Source of the DNA: Arenimonas sp. GDDSR-1
Lineage (GTDB): Bacteria > Pseudomonadota > Gammaproteobacteria > Xanthomonadales > Xanthomonadaceae
Assembly (NCBI RefSeq): GCF_025980345.1
Contig: NZ_JAPDUI010000015.1
Location: 1 to 38,374, forward strand
DNA length: 38,374 bases
Direction: 5' to 3'
Of the stretch, positions 25,793-35,991 are shown one piece after another. A program made the position numbers and the translations under genes. The notes beneath the pieces were generated by a model. It made no database searches, had not been told where the DNA came from, and saw only the letters and a program-made list of their open reading frames with translations. Position 1 is the first letter of the stretch. Each line of letters opens with the position of its first letter.

Positions 25793-26500
25793 GTGAAATT
25801 ACGGATCATCCTGCTGCTCGCTGCCGTGCTGGTCGAGCTGCTTTTGCTGCGGCTCGGCTTCTGGCAGCTGGCGCGCGGCGAGGAAAAACAGCAGTCCTTG
25901 CGGGCCGTGGATGCCGTGCTTCAGGAAAAAAAAGCGGTGCCGCTGGCCAAGGCCTTGAACCTGACGCAGGGATTCACCTGGGTGCAGGGCCGCGCGGTGT
26001 TCCGCGAAGCACCGCTGCTTTTGCTGGATAACCAACGCCGGGGCAGTCAGGTCGGGGTTTCGGTGTTTCAGGCGGCTGAAGATGAAAGCGGCCGGTTGTT
26101 TCTGGTGGACCTGGGCTGGCTGCCGGTCAATGGCAACCGGCAGTTGCCGAAACCGGCCGCATTGTCCGGTGCGCTGGCGCTTGAAGGCCTGTTGCTGCCG
26201 CCGCCATCGCCGGGATTGGCCATCGGCCCGGCATACAGCGTGCAGCCCGATGGCAGTCTCCTGCTGATGCGTCTGGACCGCGAAGCATTGTCCGCGTCAC
26301 TGAAGGCTCCGCTGGCCGCGCGCATCCTGCGCGTGGATCCGGCACAGCGCATCGGATTCGCGCGGGATCTGTCGGTGCAGGCCAACACCCTGCCGCCGGA
26401 AAAACACCGGGCTTATGCCCTGCAATGGTTTGGATTGGCCGCGGCGTTCGCGGTGCTCTGTATCGGAGTGATGATGAGGAAGACCCATGCAAACGGATGA
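25793..26500 (+). CDS. SURF1-family cytochrome oxidase assembly protein
   Basis: SURF1 (Shy1) proteins help insert heme a into subunit I. The product is 235 aa with an N-terminal helix (KLRIILLLAAVLVELLLLRL), the family segment LGFWQLARGEEK, a periplasmic region with LLLDNQRRGSQVGVSVF and FLVDLGWLPVNGNR, and a C-terminal helix (ALQWFGLAAAFAVLCIGVMM) preceded by PPEKHRAYALQWF. The upstream frame is open for longer, but GTG 25793 has GGAG 7 nt before it and gives a proper membrane anchor, so I choose it. The stop overlaps the next gene by 14 bp. It begins the second transcript of the oxidase cluster (surf1, SCO-like, ctaA, ctaB). Confidence 0.9.
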   Translation: MKLRIILLLAAVLVELLLLRLGFWQLARGEEKQQSLRAVDAVLQEKKAVPLAKALNLTQGFTWVQGRAVFREAPLLLLDNQRRGSQVGVSVFQAAEDESGRLFLVDLGWLPVNGNRQLPKPAALSGALALEGLLLPPPSPGLAIGPAYSVQPDGSLLLMRLDREALSASLKAPLAARILRVDPAQRIGFARDLSVQANTLPPEKHRAYALQWFGLAAAFAVLCIGVMMRKTHANG

Positions 26501-27044
26501 ACGGAAACGGCAGTGGCGTTCGCGCTTGGTTTTGCTGCTGATTGTGGCGATGTTCTTCAGTTCCTTCGGCATCGCGGCGCTGCTGCGCTTTGCCGGATGG
26601 CAGCCGGAGAAACACAAAAATTACGGCGAACTGCTGAATCCGCCGATTGATTTCAGCGTACACGCCTTCACCCGCGCCGACGAGCGCGCCTATGACTGGG
26701 AACCGGAACTGAACCGCTGGCGGATCGTGTTCGTGTCCGACAGGCCCTGCGCCGCCGAGTGCACGGCCATGCTCGATACCCTTCACCGGGTCTGGCTGAG
26801 CCAGGGACGGCACAGCGAGCGCATCGATGTGCTCTGGTTTGCCGAAGTGCCTGCCAAGCGACCGGATTTCAAAGGTTTCGTGCCGATGGTACCCGGCAAC
26901 ATCGGCGCGGTTCTGCCGGACCGCGAAGGTCCGAAAGGCTACCCGGTCTACATCATCGATTCCGGCGGATTCGTGGTGCTGCATTATCCGGCCGGCTTCG
27001 ATCCCAGCGGTTTGCGTAAAGACCTGGCAAAACTCGTAAAATAA
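26487..27044 (+). CDS. SCO-like membrane-anchored protein of the oxidase cluster
   Basis: A 185-residue protein with one N-terminal membrane helix (LVLLLIVAMFFSSFGIAALL) and a periplasmic domain. RIVFVSDRPCAAECTAML contains a Cys-x3-Cys pair (Cys88, Cys92), the spacing used by SCO copper chaperones, and the later YPVYIIDSGGFVVLHYPAG resembles the end of a thioredoxin/SCO fold. The conserved SCO histidine is not clearly placed, so copper binding is only a suggestion. Proteins of this sort are regularly found between surf1 and ctaA in this bacterial group. It overlaps surf1 by 14 bp and precedes ctaA by 4 bp. Confidence 0.8.
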   Translation: MQTDERKRQWRSRLVLLLIVAMFFSSFGIAALLRFAGWQPEKHKNYGELLNPPIDFSVHAFTRADERAYDWEPELNRWRIVFVSDRPCAAECTAMLDTLHRVWLSQGRHSERIDVLWFAEVPAKRPDFKGFVPMVPGNIGAVLPDREGPKGYPVYIIDSGGFVVLHYPAGFDPSGLRKDLAKLVK

Positions 27045-27048
27045 GCCC

Positions 27049-28194
27049 ATGACCAATACCTACAAGCATTTCCACCGGATCGCCTGGGCCGGCGTGCTGC
27101 TCGCCCTGTGCGTCATCGTATTCGGCGGCTTCGTGCGGCTGTCCAACGCCGGCCTGAGCTGTCCGGACTGGCCGACCTGCTATGGCCGGGCCACCTGGCC
27201 GGTACAGGACCATGAGGTGGCTGCCGCCAATGCCGTATTCGAGCGCGCCGTCGAAACCCACAAGGCCTGGCGGGAGCAATTCCACCGGCACATCGCTGCG
27301 CTGCTCGGCCTGCTGGTGCTGACGCTGTGCCTGCTCGAAGCCAGACGCCGCCGCCGTGCCGTGTGGGTGCCGGTGGTCTGCGCTGCATCGGTTGCAGCCT
27401 CGATACCGGTCTATATGTATTGGCATCACGATCCGGCATTCGCTTTGGCCGCGGCCGGAATTCTGGGCCTGTTGGCCTACGCCTGGCGTGCCGGACGCGA
27501 GCCGTTCATCGGCTATACCGCGGTGTTGTTGGCGGTGATCATCATGCAGGCCATGCTCGGCATGTGGACGGTGACCTGGCTGCTTAAGCCGATTGTGGTG
27601 ATGGCGCATCTTCTGGGCGGTTTGACCACCTTCAGTCTGCTGACCTGGCTGGCCTGGCGGGCCACACCGAATACGGAATTGATCCAGGGGCATGCCCGAC
27701 TGTTCAAGCGTCTGCTGTGGATCGGCCTGGTGCTGTTGGCCGTTCAGATCGCCCTTGGCGGCTGGACCAGCGCCAACTACGCCGCGTTGGCCTGCGGCAC
27801 CGATTTTCCGAAGTGTCTCGGCCAATGGTTGCCGGCCCATGATTTCAGCGAAGCATTCGTGCTCTGGCGCGGCATCGGCGTCGACTACGAAGGCGGTGTG
27901 CTCGACGGCCCGGCGCGCGTCGCCATCCAGCTGATGCACCGCGGCATGGCCGTGGTGGTCGCGCTCTACCTGATCGCGCTGGCGGTCAAGATGATCCGTA
28001 CCCCCGGTCTGGTGTATTGGGGTAGCGTGCTGGCACTGCTGACCACCGCGCAGGTCGCGCTCGGCATCAGCAACGTGCATTTCGGACTGCCGCTGTGGGT
28101 GGCCGTTGCGCACAACGCCGGCGCCGCATTGTTGCTGTTCACCGTGGTCGGTGTCCTGGCCCGTCTGCGTGAACCGGAGCAGGCGCCCGAATGA
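27049..28194 (+). CDS. ctaA: Heme A synthase
   Basis: CtaA oxidises the C8 methyl of heme O to a formyl group, making heme A for the oxidase. The 381-residue protein has the eight-helix pattern of the family in two similar halves. Family marks are [19 protein letters not shown], the His of [13 protein letters not shown], the Gln/Leu-rich helix [16 protein letters not shown] with the following [10 protein letters not shown], and in the second half [32 protein letters not shown] and [11 protein letters not shown]. The gene overlaps ctaB by 4 bp (ATGA), consistent with coupled synthesis of the two heme-modifying enzymes. Confidence 0.95.
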   Translation: MTNTYKHFHRIAWAGVLLALCVIVFGGFVRLSNAGLSCPDWPTCYGRATWPVQDHEVAAANAVFERAVETHKAWREQFHRHIAALLGLLVLTLCLLEARRRRRAVWVPVVCAASVAASIPVYMYWHHDPAFALAAAGILGLLAYAWRAGREPFIGYTAVLLAVIIMQAMLGMWTVTWLLKPIVVMAHLLGGLTTFSLLTWLAWRATPNTELIQGHARLFKRLLWIGLVLLAVQIALGGWTSANYAALACGTDFPKCLGQWLPAHDFSEAFVLWRGIGVDYEGGVLDGPARVAIQLMHRGMAVVVALYLIALAVKMIRTPGLVYWGSVLALLTTAQVALGISNVHFGLPLWVAVAHNAGAALLLFTVVGVLARLREPEQAPE

Positions 28195-29072
28195 CTGTCC
28201 TGGCAAGCTACTTCGAGCTGACCAAGCCGCGCGTCGTCGCGTTGATCGTGTTCACCGCGGTCATCGGCATGTTCCTTGCGGTGCCCGGCCTGCCGCCATG
28301 GCGGCCTGTCGTTTTCGGCTCGCTCGGCATCTGGCTGGCGGCATCGAGTGCCGCGGCCATCAACCATCTGCTCGACCAGCGCATTGATGCACTGATGGCG
28401 CGCACCGCGCACCGGCCCTTGCCGACCGGCGGCCTGACATCGGCCCAGGTTCTGGTGTTCGCCATCGCGTTGGGCGTGCTGTCGATGGGGCTGCTGGTCT
28501 GGCAGGTGAATGTGCTGACCGCCTGGCTGACGTTCGCCTCGCTGATCGGCTATGCCATCATCTACACCGGCTATCTGAAGCGGGCCACACCACAGAACAT
28601 CGTCATCGGCGGCGCCGCCGGCGCCGCACCGCCGGTACTGGGTTGGGCTGCGATCAGCAATACCGTCGATCCGCACGCGCTGCTGCTGTTCCTGATCATC
28701 TTCATCTGGACGCCGCCGCATTTCTGGGCGCTGGCCATCTTCCGGCGCGACGATTACGCGCGCGCGCTGATTCCGATGCTGCCGGTCATCTACGGCGTGA
28801 CCTACACGCGCTGGCAGATCCTGTTCTACACCATCCTGCTGTTCATCGTCACCCTGCTGCCCTGGATCACCGGCATGAGCGGGCTGTTCTATCTGGGCGG
28901 TGCGGTGGTGCTCGGTGCGGTGTTCCTGTATTACGCCATCCGCCTGATGAATCCGCCGGACGAGCTGTTCGCGATGGAAGTATTCAAGTATTCGATCTGG
29001 TATCTGATGGCCCTGTTCGCCTTCCTGCTCGTCGATCACTGGATCATGCCACCGACGTTCACCGTGGCCTGA
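28191..29072 (+). CDS. ctaB: Protoheme IX farnesyltransferase (heme O synthase)
   Basis: CtaB adds a farnesyl group to protoheme to make heme O, the substrate of CtaA. The 293-residue UbiA-family prenyltransferase shows the first Asp-rich region ([20 protein letters not shown]) and [12 protein letters not shown], the [19 protein letters not shown] segment, [18 protein letters not shown] and the [14 protein letters not shown] loop. Nine membrane helices fit. It ends the oxidase cluster and is followed at once by a strong terminator; a canonical SCO1 gene, often next in this group, is absent here. Confidence 0.96.
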   Translation: MTVLASYFELTKPRVVALIVFTAVIGMFLAVPGLPPWRPVVFGSLGIWLAASSAAAINHLLDQRIDALMARTAHRPLPTGGLTSAQVLVFAIALGVLSMGLLVWQVNVLTAWLTFASLIGYAIIYTGYLKRATPQNIVIGGAAGAAPPVLGWAAISNTVDPHALLLFLIIFIWTPPHFWALAIFRRDDYARALIPMLPVIYGVTYTRWQILFYTILLFIVTLLPWITGMSGLFYLGGAVVLGAVFLYYAIRLMNPPDELFAMEVFKYSIWYLMALFAFLLVDHWIMPPTFTVA

Positions 29073-29074
29073 TA

Positions 29075-29100
29075 AAAAACCCCGCCGAAGCGGGGTTTTT
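29075..29100. terminator. Bidirectional terminator between ctaB and the S9 peptidase
   Basis: A perfect hairpin AAAAACCCCGC-CGAA-GCGGGGTTTTT sits between convergent genes, 3 bp after the ctaB stop and 9 bp from the peptidase stop. T-runs flank it on both strands. Confidence 0.9.
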
Positions 29101-29108
29101 GATGGGCC

Positions 29109-31043
<1,935 letters not shown>

Positions 31044-31089
31044 GGCGGCTCCAGAGTCATTCGGAAGCCCAAGCATACCGCAAAGACCG

Positions 31090-32790
31090 TCAATTCGGCT
31101 TCAACAAATCCCGCAATTCTTCGGTTTCCTGCAGGCTCAGGCCGCTGTGCGCCATGCGTTGCCGCAGTAGGGCCAGACGTTGCTGCCGGGCCTGCCGGTT
31201 CAGCTGTGCCAGAGCGTCCTGGAATTCCTGGCGCCAGATATTTTCATCGCCGGGCATGTCGACCAGCGCCAGCTTCTGCAGGGCCGGATAATCGGCATGC
31301 GTCTCGAAGGCCTCCAGCAGCAAGGCGGTATTGATGTCGGGGCGGGCATGAATGGTTTCCAGCAAGGCCAGCATCAGGCCGATGCCGGGCAGTTCCAGGT
31401 CGGCGAAGGCGAACGGGGCTTCGACCTCGCGGCCAAGTGCCGGCTGCTGCAGCAGCAGGGTGATGACCGCGCGGACCAGACTGCGCTTGGGCGAAATGCC
31501 GGCGGATGCCGCCGACTTCGGCGCCTCCAGCGGTGCCGCGCCGGTGACGCCGGTCAGCGATACCAGACGCTCACTCATCAAATCGCGGAAAGCGCCATCC
31601 GGAATTTTCTGCAGATACGGTTTGACCTTCTCAGCCAGACGCGCCTTGCCTTCCAGCGTGTTCAGGCGGATGTCCTTGCCGAGTTCCTCGAAAAAATAAT
31701 CCGATAAGGTCATCGCCCCGTTGATGCGCTGCTCGAATCCGTCGGCGCCTTCGGTTTTCACGATGGTGTCCGGATCCTCGCCTTCGGGCAGGAACAGGAA
31801 GAAGGCCTGGCGTCCGTCGCGCATGCGCGGCAGGATCGATTCCACCGCTTTCCAGGCGGCGGCACGGCCGGCCTTGTCGCCGTCGAAGCAGAAAATCACG
31901 TCGGCGCTGTTGCGGAACAGCAGCTCGGCATGATCGGGGGTGGTGGCGGTGCCGAGCGTGGCCACGGCCTGGGTGATGCCATGCTGGAACAGGCTGACCA
32001 CATCCATGTAACCTTCGACCACGATCAGGCGCGGAATTTTGTTATGCGCCTGCTTGACCTGCCACAGGCCATAGAGCTCTCGGCCTTTGTGGAACAGAGG
32101 CGTTTCCGGCGAGTTCAGGTATTTCGGACCATCGTCTTTTTCCAGCACGCGGCCGCCGAAGGCGATGACACGGCCGCGCCGGTCGGCAATCGGGAACATG
32201 ATGCGGGCACGGAATTTGTCGTACAGGCGGCCGTTGTCGGATTTCGACAGCATGCCGGTCTTTTCCAACAGGCCGCGGCGGCGCTCATCGCTGCCGAGGG
32301 CGTCGATCAGGCCATTGAAACCTTCGGGGGCGTAGCCGATGCCGAAGGCCGCGATGCTCCGCGCATCCACGCCGCGCCGGGCGAGGTAGGTGCCGGCCTT
32401 TTCCGAAGCCGCCAGCTGTTTCTGGAAATACTGGCTGCTGGCTTCCAGCGCCGCATACATGTCGCGGCTGCCGTCGGTGTCGGCCGGGCGGGCGTCCTTG
32501 GGGATTTCGATGCCGGCGCGTTTGGCCAGATCCTCGACCGCATCCATGAAGGTCAGGCGGTCGTAGTTCATCAGGAAGCTGATGGCGGTGCCTTTGGCAC
32601 CGCAGCCGAAGCAGTAGTAGAACTGCTTGCTGGGCGAGACGGTGAACGAAGGCGAGCGTTCGTCGTGGAACGGGCAGCGTGCCGAGTAATCCTTGCCCTG
32701 CTTCTTCAGCGGAACGCGTGTGCCGATGATTTCGACCAGGTCGACCCGCGACAGCAGGTTGTCGATGAAGGATTCCGGGAGCTTCGCCAT
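31090..32790 (-). CDS. dnaG: DNA primase
   Basis: DnaG makes RNA primers at the replication fork. The 566-residue protein has the CHC2 zinc-binding domain (ARCPFHDERSPSF, then FYYCFGCGAKG), the RNA-polymerase-like core (FRARIMFPIADRRGRVIAFGGR), the Toprim metal site (LIVVEGYMDVVSL, with the second acidic motif FCFDGDKAGRAA) and a C-terminal helical helicase-binding region (about residues 430-566). It starts 38 bp downstream of the yqeY stop. In E. coli the order is rpsU-dnaG-rpoD; here rpsU-yqeY-dnaG is kept, but rpoD does not follow. Confidence 0.97.
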   Translation of the reverse strand: MAKLPESFIDNLLSRVDLVEIIGTRVPLKKQGKDYSARCPFHDERSPSFTVSPSKQFYYCFGCGAKGTAISFLMNYDRLTFMDAVEDLAKRAGIEIPKDARPADTDGSRDMYAALEASSQYFQKQLAASEKAGTYLARRGVDARSIAAFGIGYAPEGFNGLIDALGSDERRRGLLEKTGMLSKSDNGRLYDKFRARIMFPIADRRGRVIAFGGRVLEKDDGPKYLNSPETPLFHKGRELYGLWQVKQAHNKIPRLIVVEGYMDVVSLFQHGITQAVATLGTATTPDHAELLFRNSADVIFCFDGDKAGRAAAWKAVESILPRMRDGRQAFFLFLPEGEDPDTIVKTEGADGFEQRINGAMTLSDYFFEELGKDIRLNTLEGKARLAEKVKPYLQKIPDGAFRDLMSERLVSLTGVTGAAPLEAPKSAASAGISPKRSLVRAVITLLLQQPALGREVEAPFAFADLELPGIGLMLALLETIHARPDINTALLLEAFETHADYPALQKLALVDMPGDENIWRQEFQDALAQLNRQARQQRLALLRQRMAHSGLSLQETEELRDLLKPN

Positions 32791-32827
32791 CAGTTTAGGA
32801 TGCCATCATTCGCCGGGTGCAGGGTGC

Positions 32828-33274
32828 TTATTTTGACAGCGCGGCCTTGACCATGCCGGACACCGCGCCCATGTCAGCGCGGCCGGCCAGTTGCGGTTTC
32901 AGCGCGGCGATGACCTTGCCCATGGCCTGCGGGCCTTCGGCGCCGGTATCGGCGATGGCCCTGGCCACCAGGGCTTCGACCTCGGCCTGGCTCAGCGGCT
33001 GGGGCAGGTAGGCCTGAATGATGCCGGATTCGAATTTCTCGATGTCGGCCAGATCGGTGCGTCCGGCGGCTTCGTACTGGCTGATGGAGTCTTTGCGCTG
33101 TTTCAGCATTTTCTCCAGCACGGCCAGCACCAGCTCGTCGGTCATTTCGATGCGCTCATCGACTTCCTTCTGCTTGATGGCGGCGTTGATCAGACGGATG
33201 ACGCCGAGGCGGTCTTTTTCGCCGGCCTTCATGGCGGTTTTCATGTCTTCGGTCAGTTGTGCTTTCAGGGTCAT
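32828..33274 (-). CDS. GatB/YqeY-domain protein
   Basis: A 148-residue helical protein with the YqeY signature: MTLKAQLTEDMKTAMKAGEK, RLGVIRLINAAIKQKEVDER, QRKDSISQYEAAGRTDLADI and YLPQPLSQAEVEALV. The domain resembles the tail of the GatB amidotransferase subunit and may contact tRNA, but the cellular role is not settled. The frame opens at 33310, but ATG 33274 has GGAG 6 nt before it and matches the family start. It sits between rpsU and dnaG, downstream of the rpsU terminator. Confidence 0.93.
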   Translation of the reverse strand: MTLKAQLTEDMKTAMKAGEKDRLGVIRLINAAIKQKEVDERIEMTDELVLAVLEKMLKQRKDSISQYEAAGRTDLADIEKFESGIIQAYLPQPLSQAEVEALVARAIADTGAEGPQAMGKVIAALKPQLAGRADMGAVSGMVKAALSK

Positions 33275-33306
33275 GGCGTGCTCCGTAATCGGTGGGCGGT
33301 ATAAAC

Positions 33307-33341
33307 ACAAAAAGCCGGATACGCGATGCGTAACCGGCTTT
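33307..33341 (-). terminator. Terminator between rpsU and yqeY
   Basis: On the minus strand a long hairpin (AAAGCCGG-T-TACGC, ATC loop, GCGTA-T-CCGGCTTT) with one internal mismatch is followed by further Ts. It lies 31 bp after the rpsU stop. A terminator between rpsU and the downstream dnaG region is also known in E. coli, where it keeps S21 expression higher than primase. Confidence 0.75.
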
Positions 33342-33371
33342 GGGGCGCGAGCCGGGCGGCTCAGCGGGGGA

Positions 33372-33587
33372 TCAATACAAACGCTGGCGCTTGGTGATGT
33401 CGCGCGAGCTGCGGCGGGCCTGACGCTTCACGGCGGCGGCGGCTTTGCGCTTGCGTTCCTGCGTCGGCTTTTCGTAGAACTCTTTCTTGCGGGTATCGGC
33501 CAAGACACCGGCTTTTTCGCAGGTGCGCTTGAAACGGCGCAAGGCAAATTCAAACGGTTCGTTTTCGCGGACTTTTACAGAAGGCAT
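33372..33587 (-). CDS. rpsU: 30S ribosomal protein S21
   Basis: A 71-residue, strongly basic protein that matches S21 throughout: [55 protein letters not shown] and the end [11 protein letters not shown]21 joins the 30S subunit late and helps mRNA start-site recognition. The ATG at 33587 has GGAG 6 nt upstream; the longer frame to 33653 is non-coding leader. A very good promoter lies about 60 bp upstream, and a terminator follows. Confidence 0.97.
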   Translation of the reverse strand: MPSVKVRENEPFEFALRRFKRTCEKAGVLADTRKKEFYEKPTQERKRKAAAAVKRQARRSSRDITKRQRLY

Positions 33588-33644
33588 GGTAACTCCAAAA
33601 AGGGGATTTCCCGGCGGACATGTTTTCCTGCCAGAGAGCCGGTT

Positions 33645-33673
33645 ATCATACAAGGATTACCGCTTTTTGGCAA
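33645..33673 (-). promoter_or_regulatory. Sigma-70-type promoter of rpsU
   Basis: On the minus strand TTGCCA (33668-33673) and TATGAT (33645-33650) are exactly 17 bp apart. This is the best promoter match in the window and fits the high expression expected for a ribosomal protein. It lies in the divergent gap to tsaD, 30 bp from the tsaD ATG. Confidence 0.7.
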
Positions 33674-33702
33674 CCCGCCGGGCGGCTCATTCAGGATAAG
33701 GC

Positions 33703-34731
33703 ATGCGGGTACTGGGCATCGAATCGAGCTGTGACGAGACCGGCGTGGCGCTGTATGACAGCGCGCGCGGGCTTCTGGCGCAGGCCCTGTACAGCCAAAT
33801 CGACCTGCATGCGGCCTATGGCGGGGTGGTGCCGGAGCTGGCCAGCCGCGACCACGTCCGTAAGCTGCTGCCCTTGATCCGGCAGACGCTGGCTGAATCG
33901 GGCTTGAATCCGGCCGATCTGGACGGGGTGGCCTACACCGCCGGTCCCGGCCTCGTCGGGGCGCTGATGGTGGGCGCGGCGACCGGCCGGGCCCTGGCCT
34001 GGGCTTTGGGGGTTCCGGCCATTGCCGTACACCATATGGAAGGCCACCTGCTGGCCCCGCTGATGGAAGCCGATCCGCCCGAGCCGCCGTTCGTGGCCCT
34101 GCTGGTGTCCGGCGGGCACACCCAGCTGATGTGGGTGAAAGCCCTGGGCGAATACCAGTTGCTGGGCGAGACCCTGGACGATGCCGCCGGCGAAGCCTTC
34201 GATAAAACCGCCAAACTGATGGGTCTGCCGTATCCGGGCGGGCCGCAATTGGCGGCGGCGGCCCTGCGCGGCCGCAACGGGGTGTTCCGGTTCTCGCGGC
34301 CGATGGTGAACCGGCCGGATCTGGACTTCAGCTTCTCCGGGCTGAAAACCCAGGTGCTGTTGGCCTGGCAGGCCAGTACGCGGACCGAACAGGACATGGC
34401 TGACATCGCGCTGGCCTTCGAGCAGGCGGTGGTCGACACCCTGGCCATCAAGTGCGAGCGCGCCCTCGAGCGCACCGGCTGCACGCGGCTGGTGGTGGCC
34501 GGCGGCGTCGGCGCCAACCGCTATCTGCGCGCGCAGTTGCAGGAACGCACCGCGCGCCGGGGTGCAGCGGTGTTCTTCCCGTCACCGGCCCTGTGCACAG
34601 ACAACGGCGCGATGATCGCCTTTGCCGGCTGCCTTCGGCTGCAGGCCGGACAGAGCGAGCCGCCGGTGGTGGCCTGCAAGCCGCGCTGGGATCTGGCCGG
34701 CTTGCCGCCGCTTTCACCTGCCCTCGGATAA
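33703..34731 (+). CDS. tsaD: tRNA N6-adenosine threonylcarbamoyltransferase
   Basis: TsaD transfers the threonylcarbamoyl group to A37 of ANN-decoding tRNAs, with TsaB, TsaE and TsaC elsewhere. The 342-residue protein has the ATPase-like start [17 protein letters not shown], the [15 protein letters not shown] segment, the metal-binding [10 protein letters not shown] (His-x3-His), [39 protein letters not shown] and [13 protein letters not shown]. The start has AGGATAAGG upstream. Its divergent position to rpsU is the classical gammaproteobacterial arrangement. It is followed by folB after 9 bp. Confidence 0.97.
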   Translation: MRVLGIESSCDETGVALYDSARGLLAQALYSQIDLHAAYGGVVPELASRDHVRKLLPLIRQTLAESGLNPADLDGVAYTAGPGLVGALMVGAATGRALAWALGVPAIAVHHMEGHLLAPLMEADPPEPPFVALLVSGGHTQLMWVKALGEYQLLGETLDDAAGEAFDKTAKLMGLPYPGGPQLAAAALRGRNGVFRFSRPMVNRPDLDFSFSGLKTQVLLAWQASTRTEQDMADIALAFEQAVVDTLAIKCERALERTGCTRLVVAGGVGANRYLRAQLQERTARRGAAVFFPSPALCTDNGAMIAFAGCLRLQAGQSEPPVVACKPRWDLAGLPPLSPALG

Positions 34732-34740
34732 ACTGCAGAC

Positions 34741-35100
34741 ATGGATAAAGTCTTCATTGAAGCCCTCGAAATCGAATGCGTCATCGGCATCTACGATTGG
34801 GAGCGCACCATCAAGCAGCCGATCGTGCTCGACATCGAGATGGCGTTCGACAACCGCATCCCGGCCGCCAGCGATGCCATTGAAGACACGCTGGATTACA
34901 AGGCGGTCAGCAAGCGTCTGATCCAGTTCGTCTCCGAATCCAGTTTCGGCCTGGTCGAAACCCTGGCCGAGCGCTGCTGCGAAATCATCCTGACCGAATT
35001 CAAGGTCAGCCGTGTATCGCTCAAGCTGAGCAAGATCGGGGCGGTCCGCGGCGCCAAGGCCGTCGGCGTGAAAATCGAGCGTTCGCGCGCGGATGCCTAA
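34741..35100 (+). CDS. folB: Dihydroneopterin aldolase
   Basis: FolB converts 7,8-dihydroneopterin to the 6-hydroxymethyl pterin in folate synthesis. The 119-residue protein shows the family start (DKVFIEALEIECVIGIYDWE), the conserved DTLDYKAVSKRL, FGLVETLAERCCE and the closing KLSKIGAVRGAKAVGV. It overlaps folK by 8 bp, so the two consecutive pathway enzymes are translationally linked. The following folK enzyme uses its product directly. Confidence 0.94.
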   Translation: MDKVFIEALEIECVIGIYDWERTIKQPIVLDIEMAFDNRIPAASDAIEDTLDYKAVSKRLIQFVSESSFGLVETLAERCCEIILTEFKVSRVSLKLSKIGAVRGAKAVGVKIERSRADA

Positions 35101-35548
35101 AGCCTATCTGAGCCTGGGTTCCAACCAGGAGCCGGAAAAACATCTGGCCAGCGCGGTGCAGGCCCTGCGTGACACCTTCGGTACTGTCGTGCTGTCGGAC
35201 TGGGTGCGTACACGGGCGGTCGGCTTCGACGGTCCGGACTTCATCAACGGCGCCGCCATCATCGAAACCGATTGGGATGTCTACGCGCTGGATCAATGGC
35301 TGCACGCCCTGGAAGACGCGCATGGCCGTCGGCGCGACGTGCCGCGCTTTTCCAGCCGCACGCTCGACATCGACATCATCTTCTTCGATGATCTGATTCT
35401 GAAAGGCCCGGGCAATCTGCAGATTCCGCGTCCGGAACTGAAACATGCATTCGTGCTGGAACCGCTGGCACAGATCGCGCCGGATTACATCCATCCGGAA
35501 ACCGGCATGAGCCTGTCGCGGACTCTGCGTATTCAGCCGCCGGAGTAA
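35093..35548 (+). CDS. folK: 2-amino-4-hydroxy-6-hydroxymethyldihydropteridine pyrophosphokinase
   Basis: FolK (HPPK) moves pyrophosphate from ATP to the hydroxymethyl pterin. The 151-residue protein has LSLGSNQEPEKHL, GPDFINGAAIIET and the ATP/Mg signature RRRDVPRFSSRTLDIDIIFF with its Asp pair, then IPRPELKHAFVLEPLAQIAP. It is slightly shorter than E. coli HPPK (159 aa). Its last 16 bases overlap the end of the small secreted-protein gene on the other strand. Confidence 0.94.
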   Translation: MPKAYLSLGSNQEPEKHLASAVQALRDTFGTVVLSDWVRTRAVGFDGPDFINGAAIIETDWDVYALDQWLHALEDAHGRRRDVPRFSSRTLDIDIIFFDDLILKGPGNLQIPRPELKHAFVLEPLAQIAPDYIHPETGMSLSRTLRIQPPE

Positions 35549-35898
35549 AGCACCAGCTTCTGCTGGTTGGCGTCCAGAAAGCTTTTGCAGGTATCGATTT
35601 TCTGGCCCAGATAGGCGGTGCCCTGACTCTTGATGCCGTCTTCCACGGCCGTCTGGAAGCCCATCATCTGTTCGCGGCTGGCGCCGGCGCCGACCGCCGC
35701 ATTGACCATGATTTCGCTGAGGCTGTAGTAGCTTTGCTTCTGCTTGGCGTCTTCGGTGACTTCCCAGAGTTTCAGCATGATCACCGCGCATTCACCGGAC
35801 TCTTTGGCAAAAGCCGGATCGGGCGTCGCGGCACGTGCACCGCTGGCGGAAATACCGAGAATCAGACCGAACAGAACCGTGGCGGCGCGCTTGAACAT
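35533..35898 (-). CDS. Small secreted protein, function unknown
   Basis: A 121-residue protein with a signal peptide (ATVLFGLILGISASGARA). The mature part has two Cys residues, in GECAVIMLKLWEV and KIDTCKSFLD, that could form a disulfide, and is otherwise helical. I recognise no family. It overlaps the folK 3' end tail-to-tail by 16 bp. The 93-bp gap upstream, before the TerB/YcjF-like gene's stop, contains only weak dyads. Confidence 0.7.
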   Translation of the reverse strand: MFKRAATVLFGLILGISASGARAATPDPAFAKESGECAVIMLKLWEVTEDAKQKQSYYSLSEIMVNAAVGAGASREQMMGFQTAVEDGIKSQGTAYLGQKIDTCKSFLDANQQKLVLYSGG

Positions 35899-35991
35899 GG
35901 GGGCTCCCGAGAAAATGGAAAGGGCATCGCCGGATCGGCCGATGCTCCATTCTCGACCGGCGATGCGCTCACCGTCAAATCCCCGGAGTGA

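Noticed and set aside
35905-35965. Imperfect GC-rich dyads upstream of the small secreted-protein gene
   Set aside because: Mismatched and without T-runs or promoter context.
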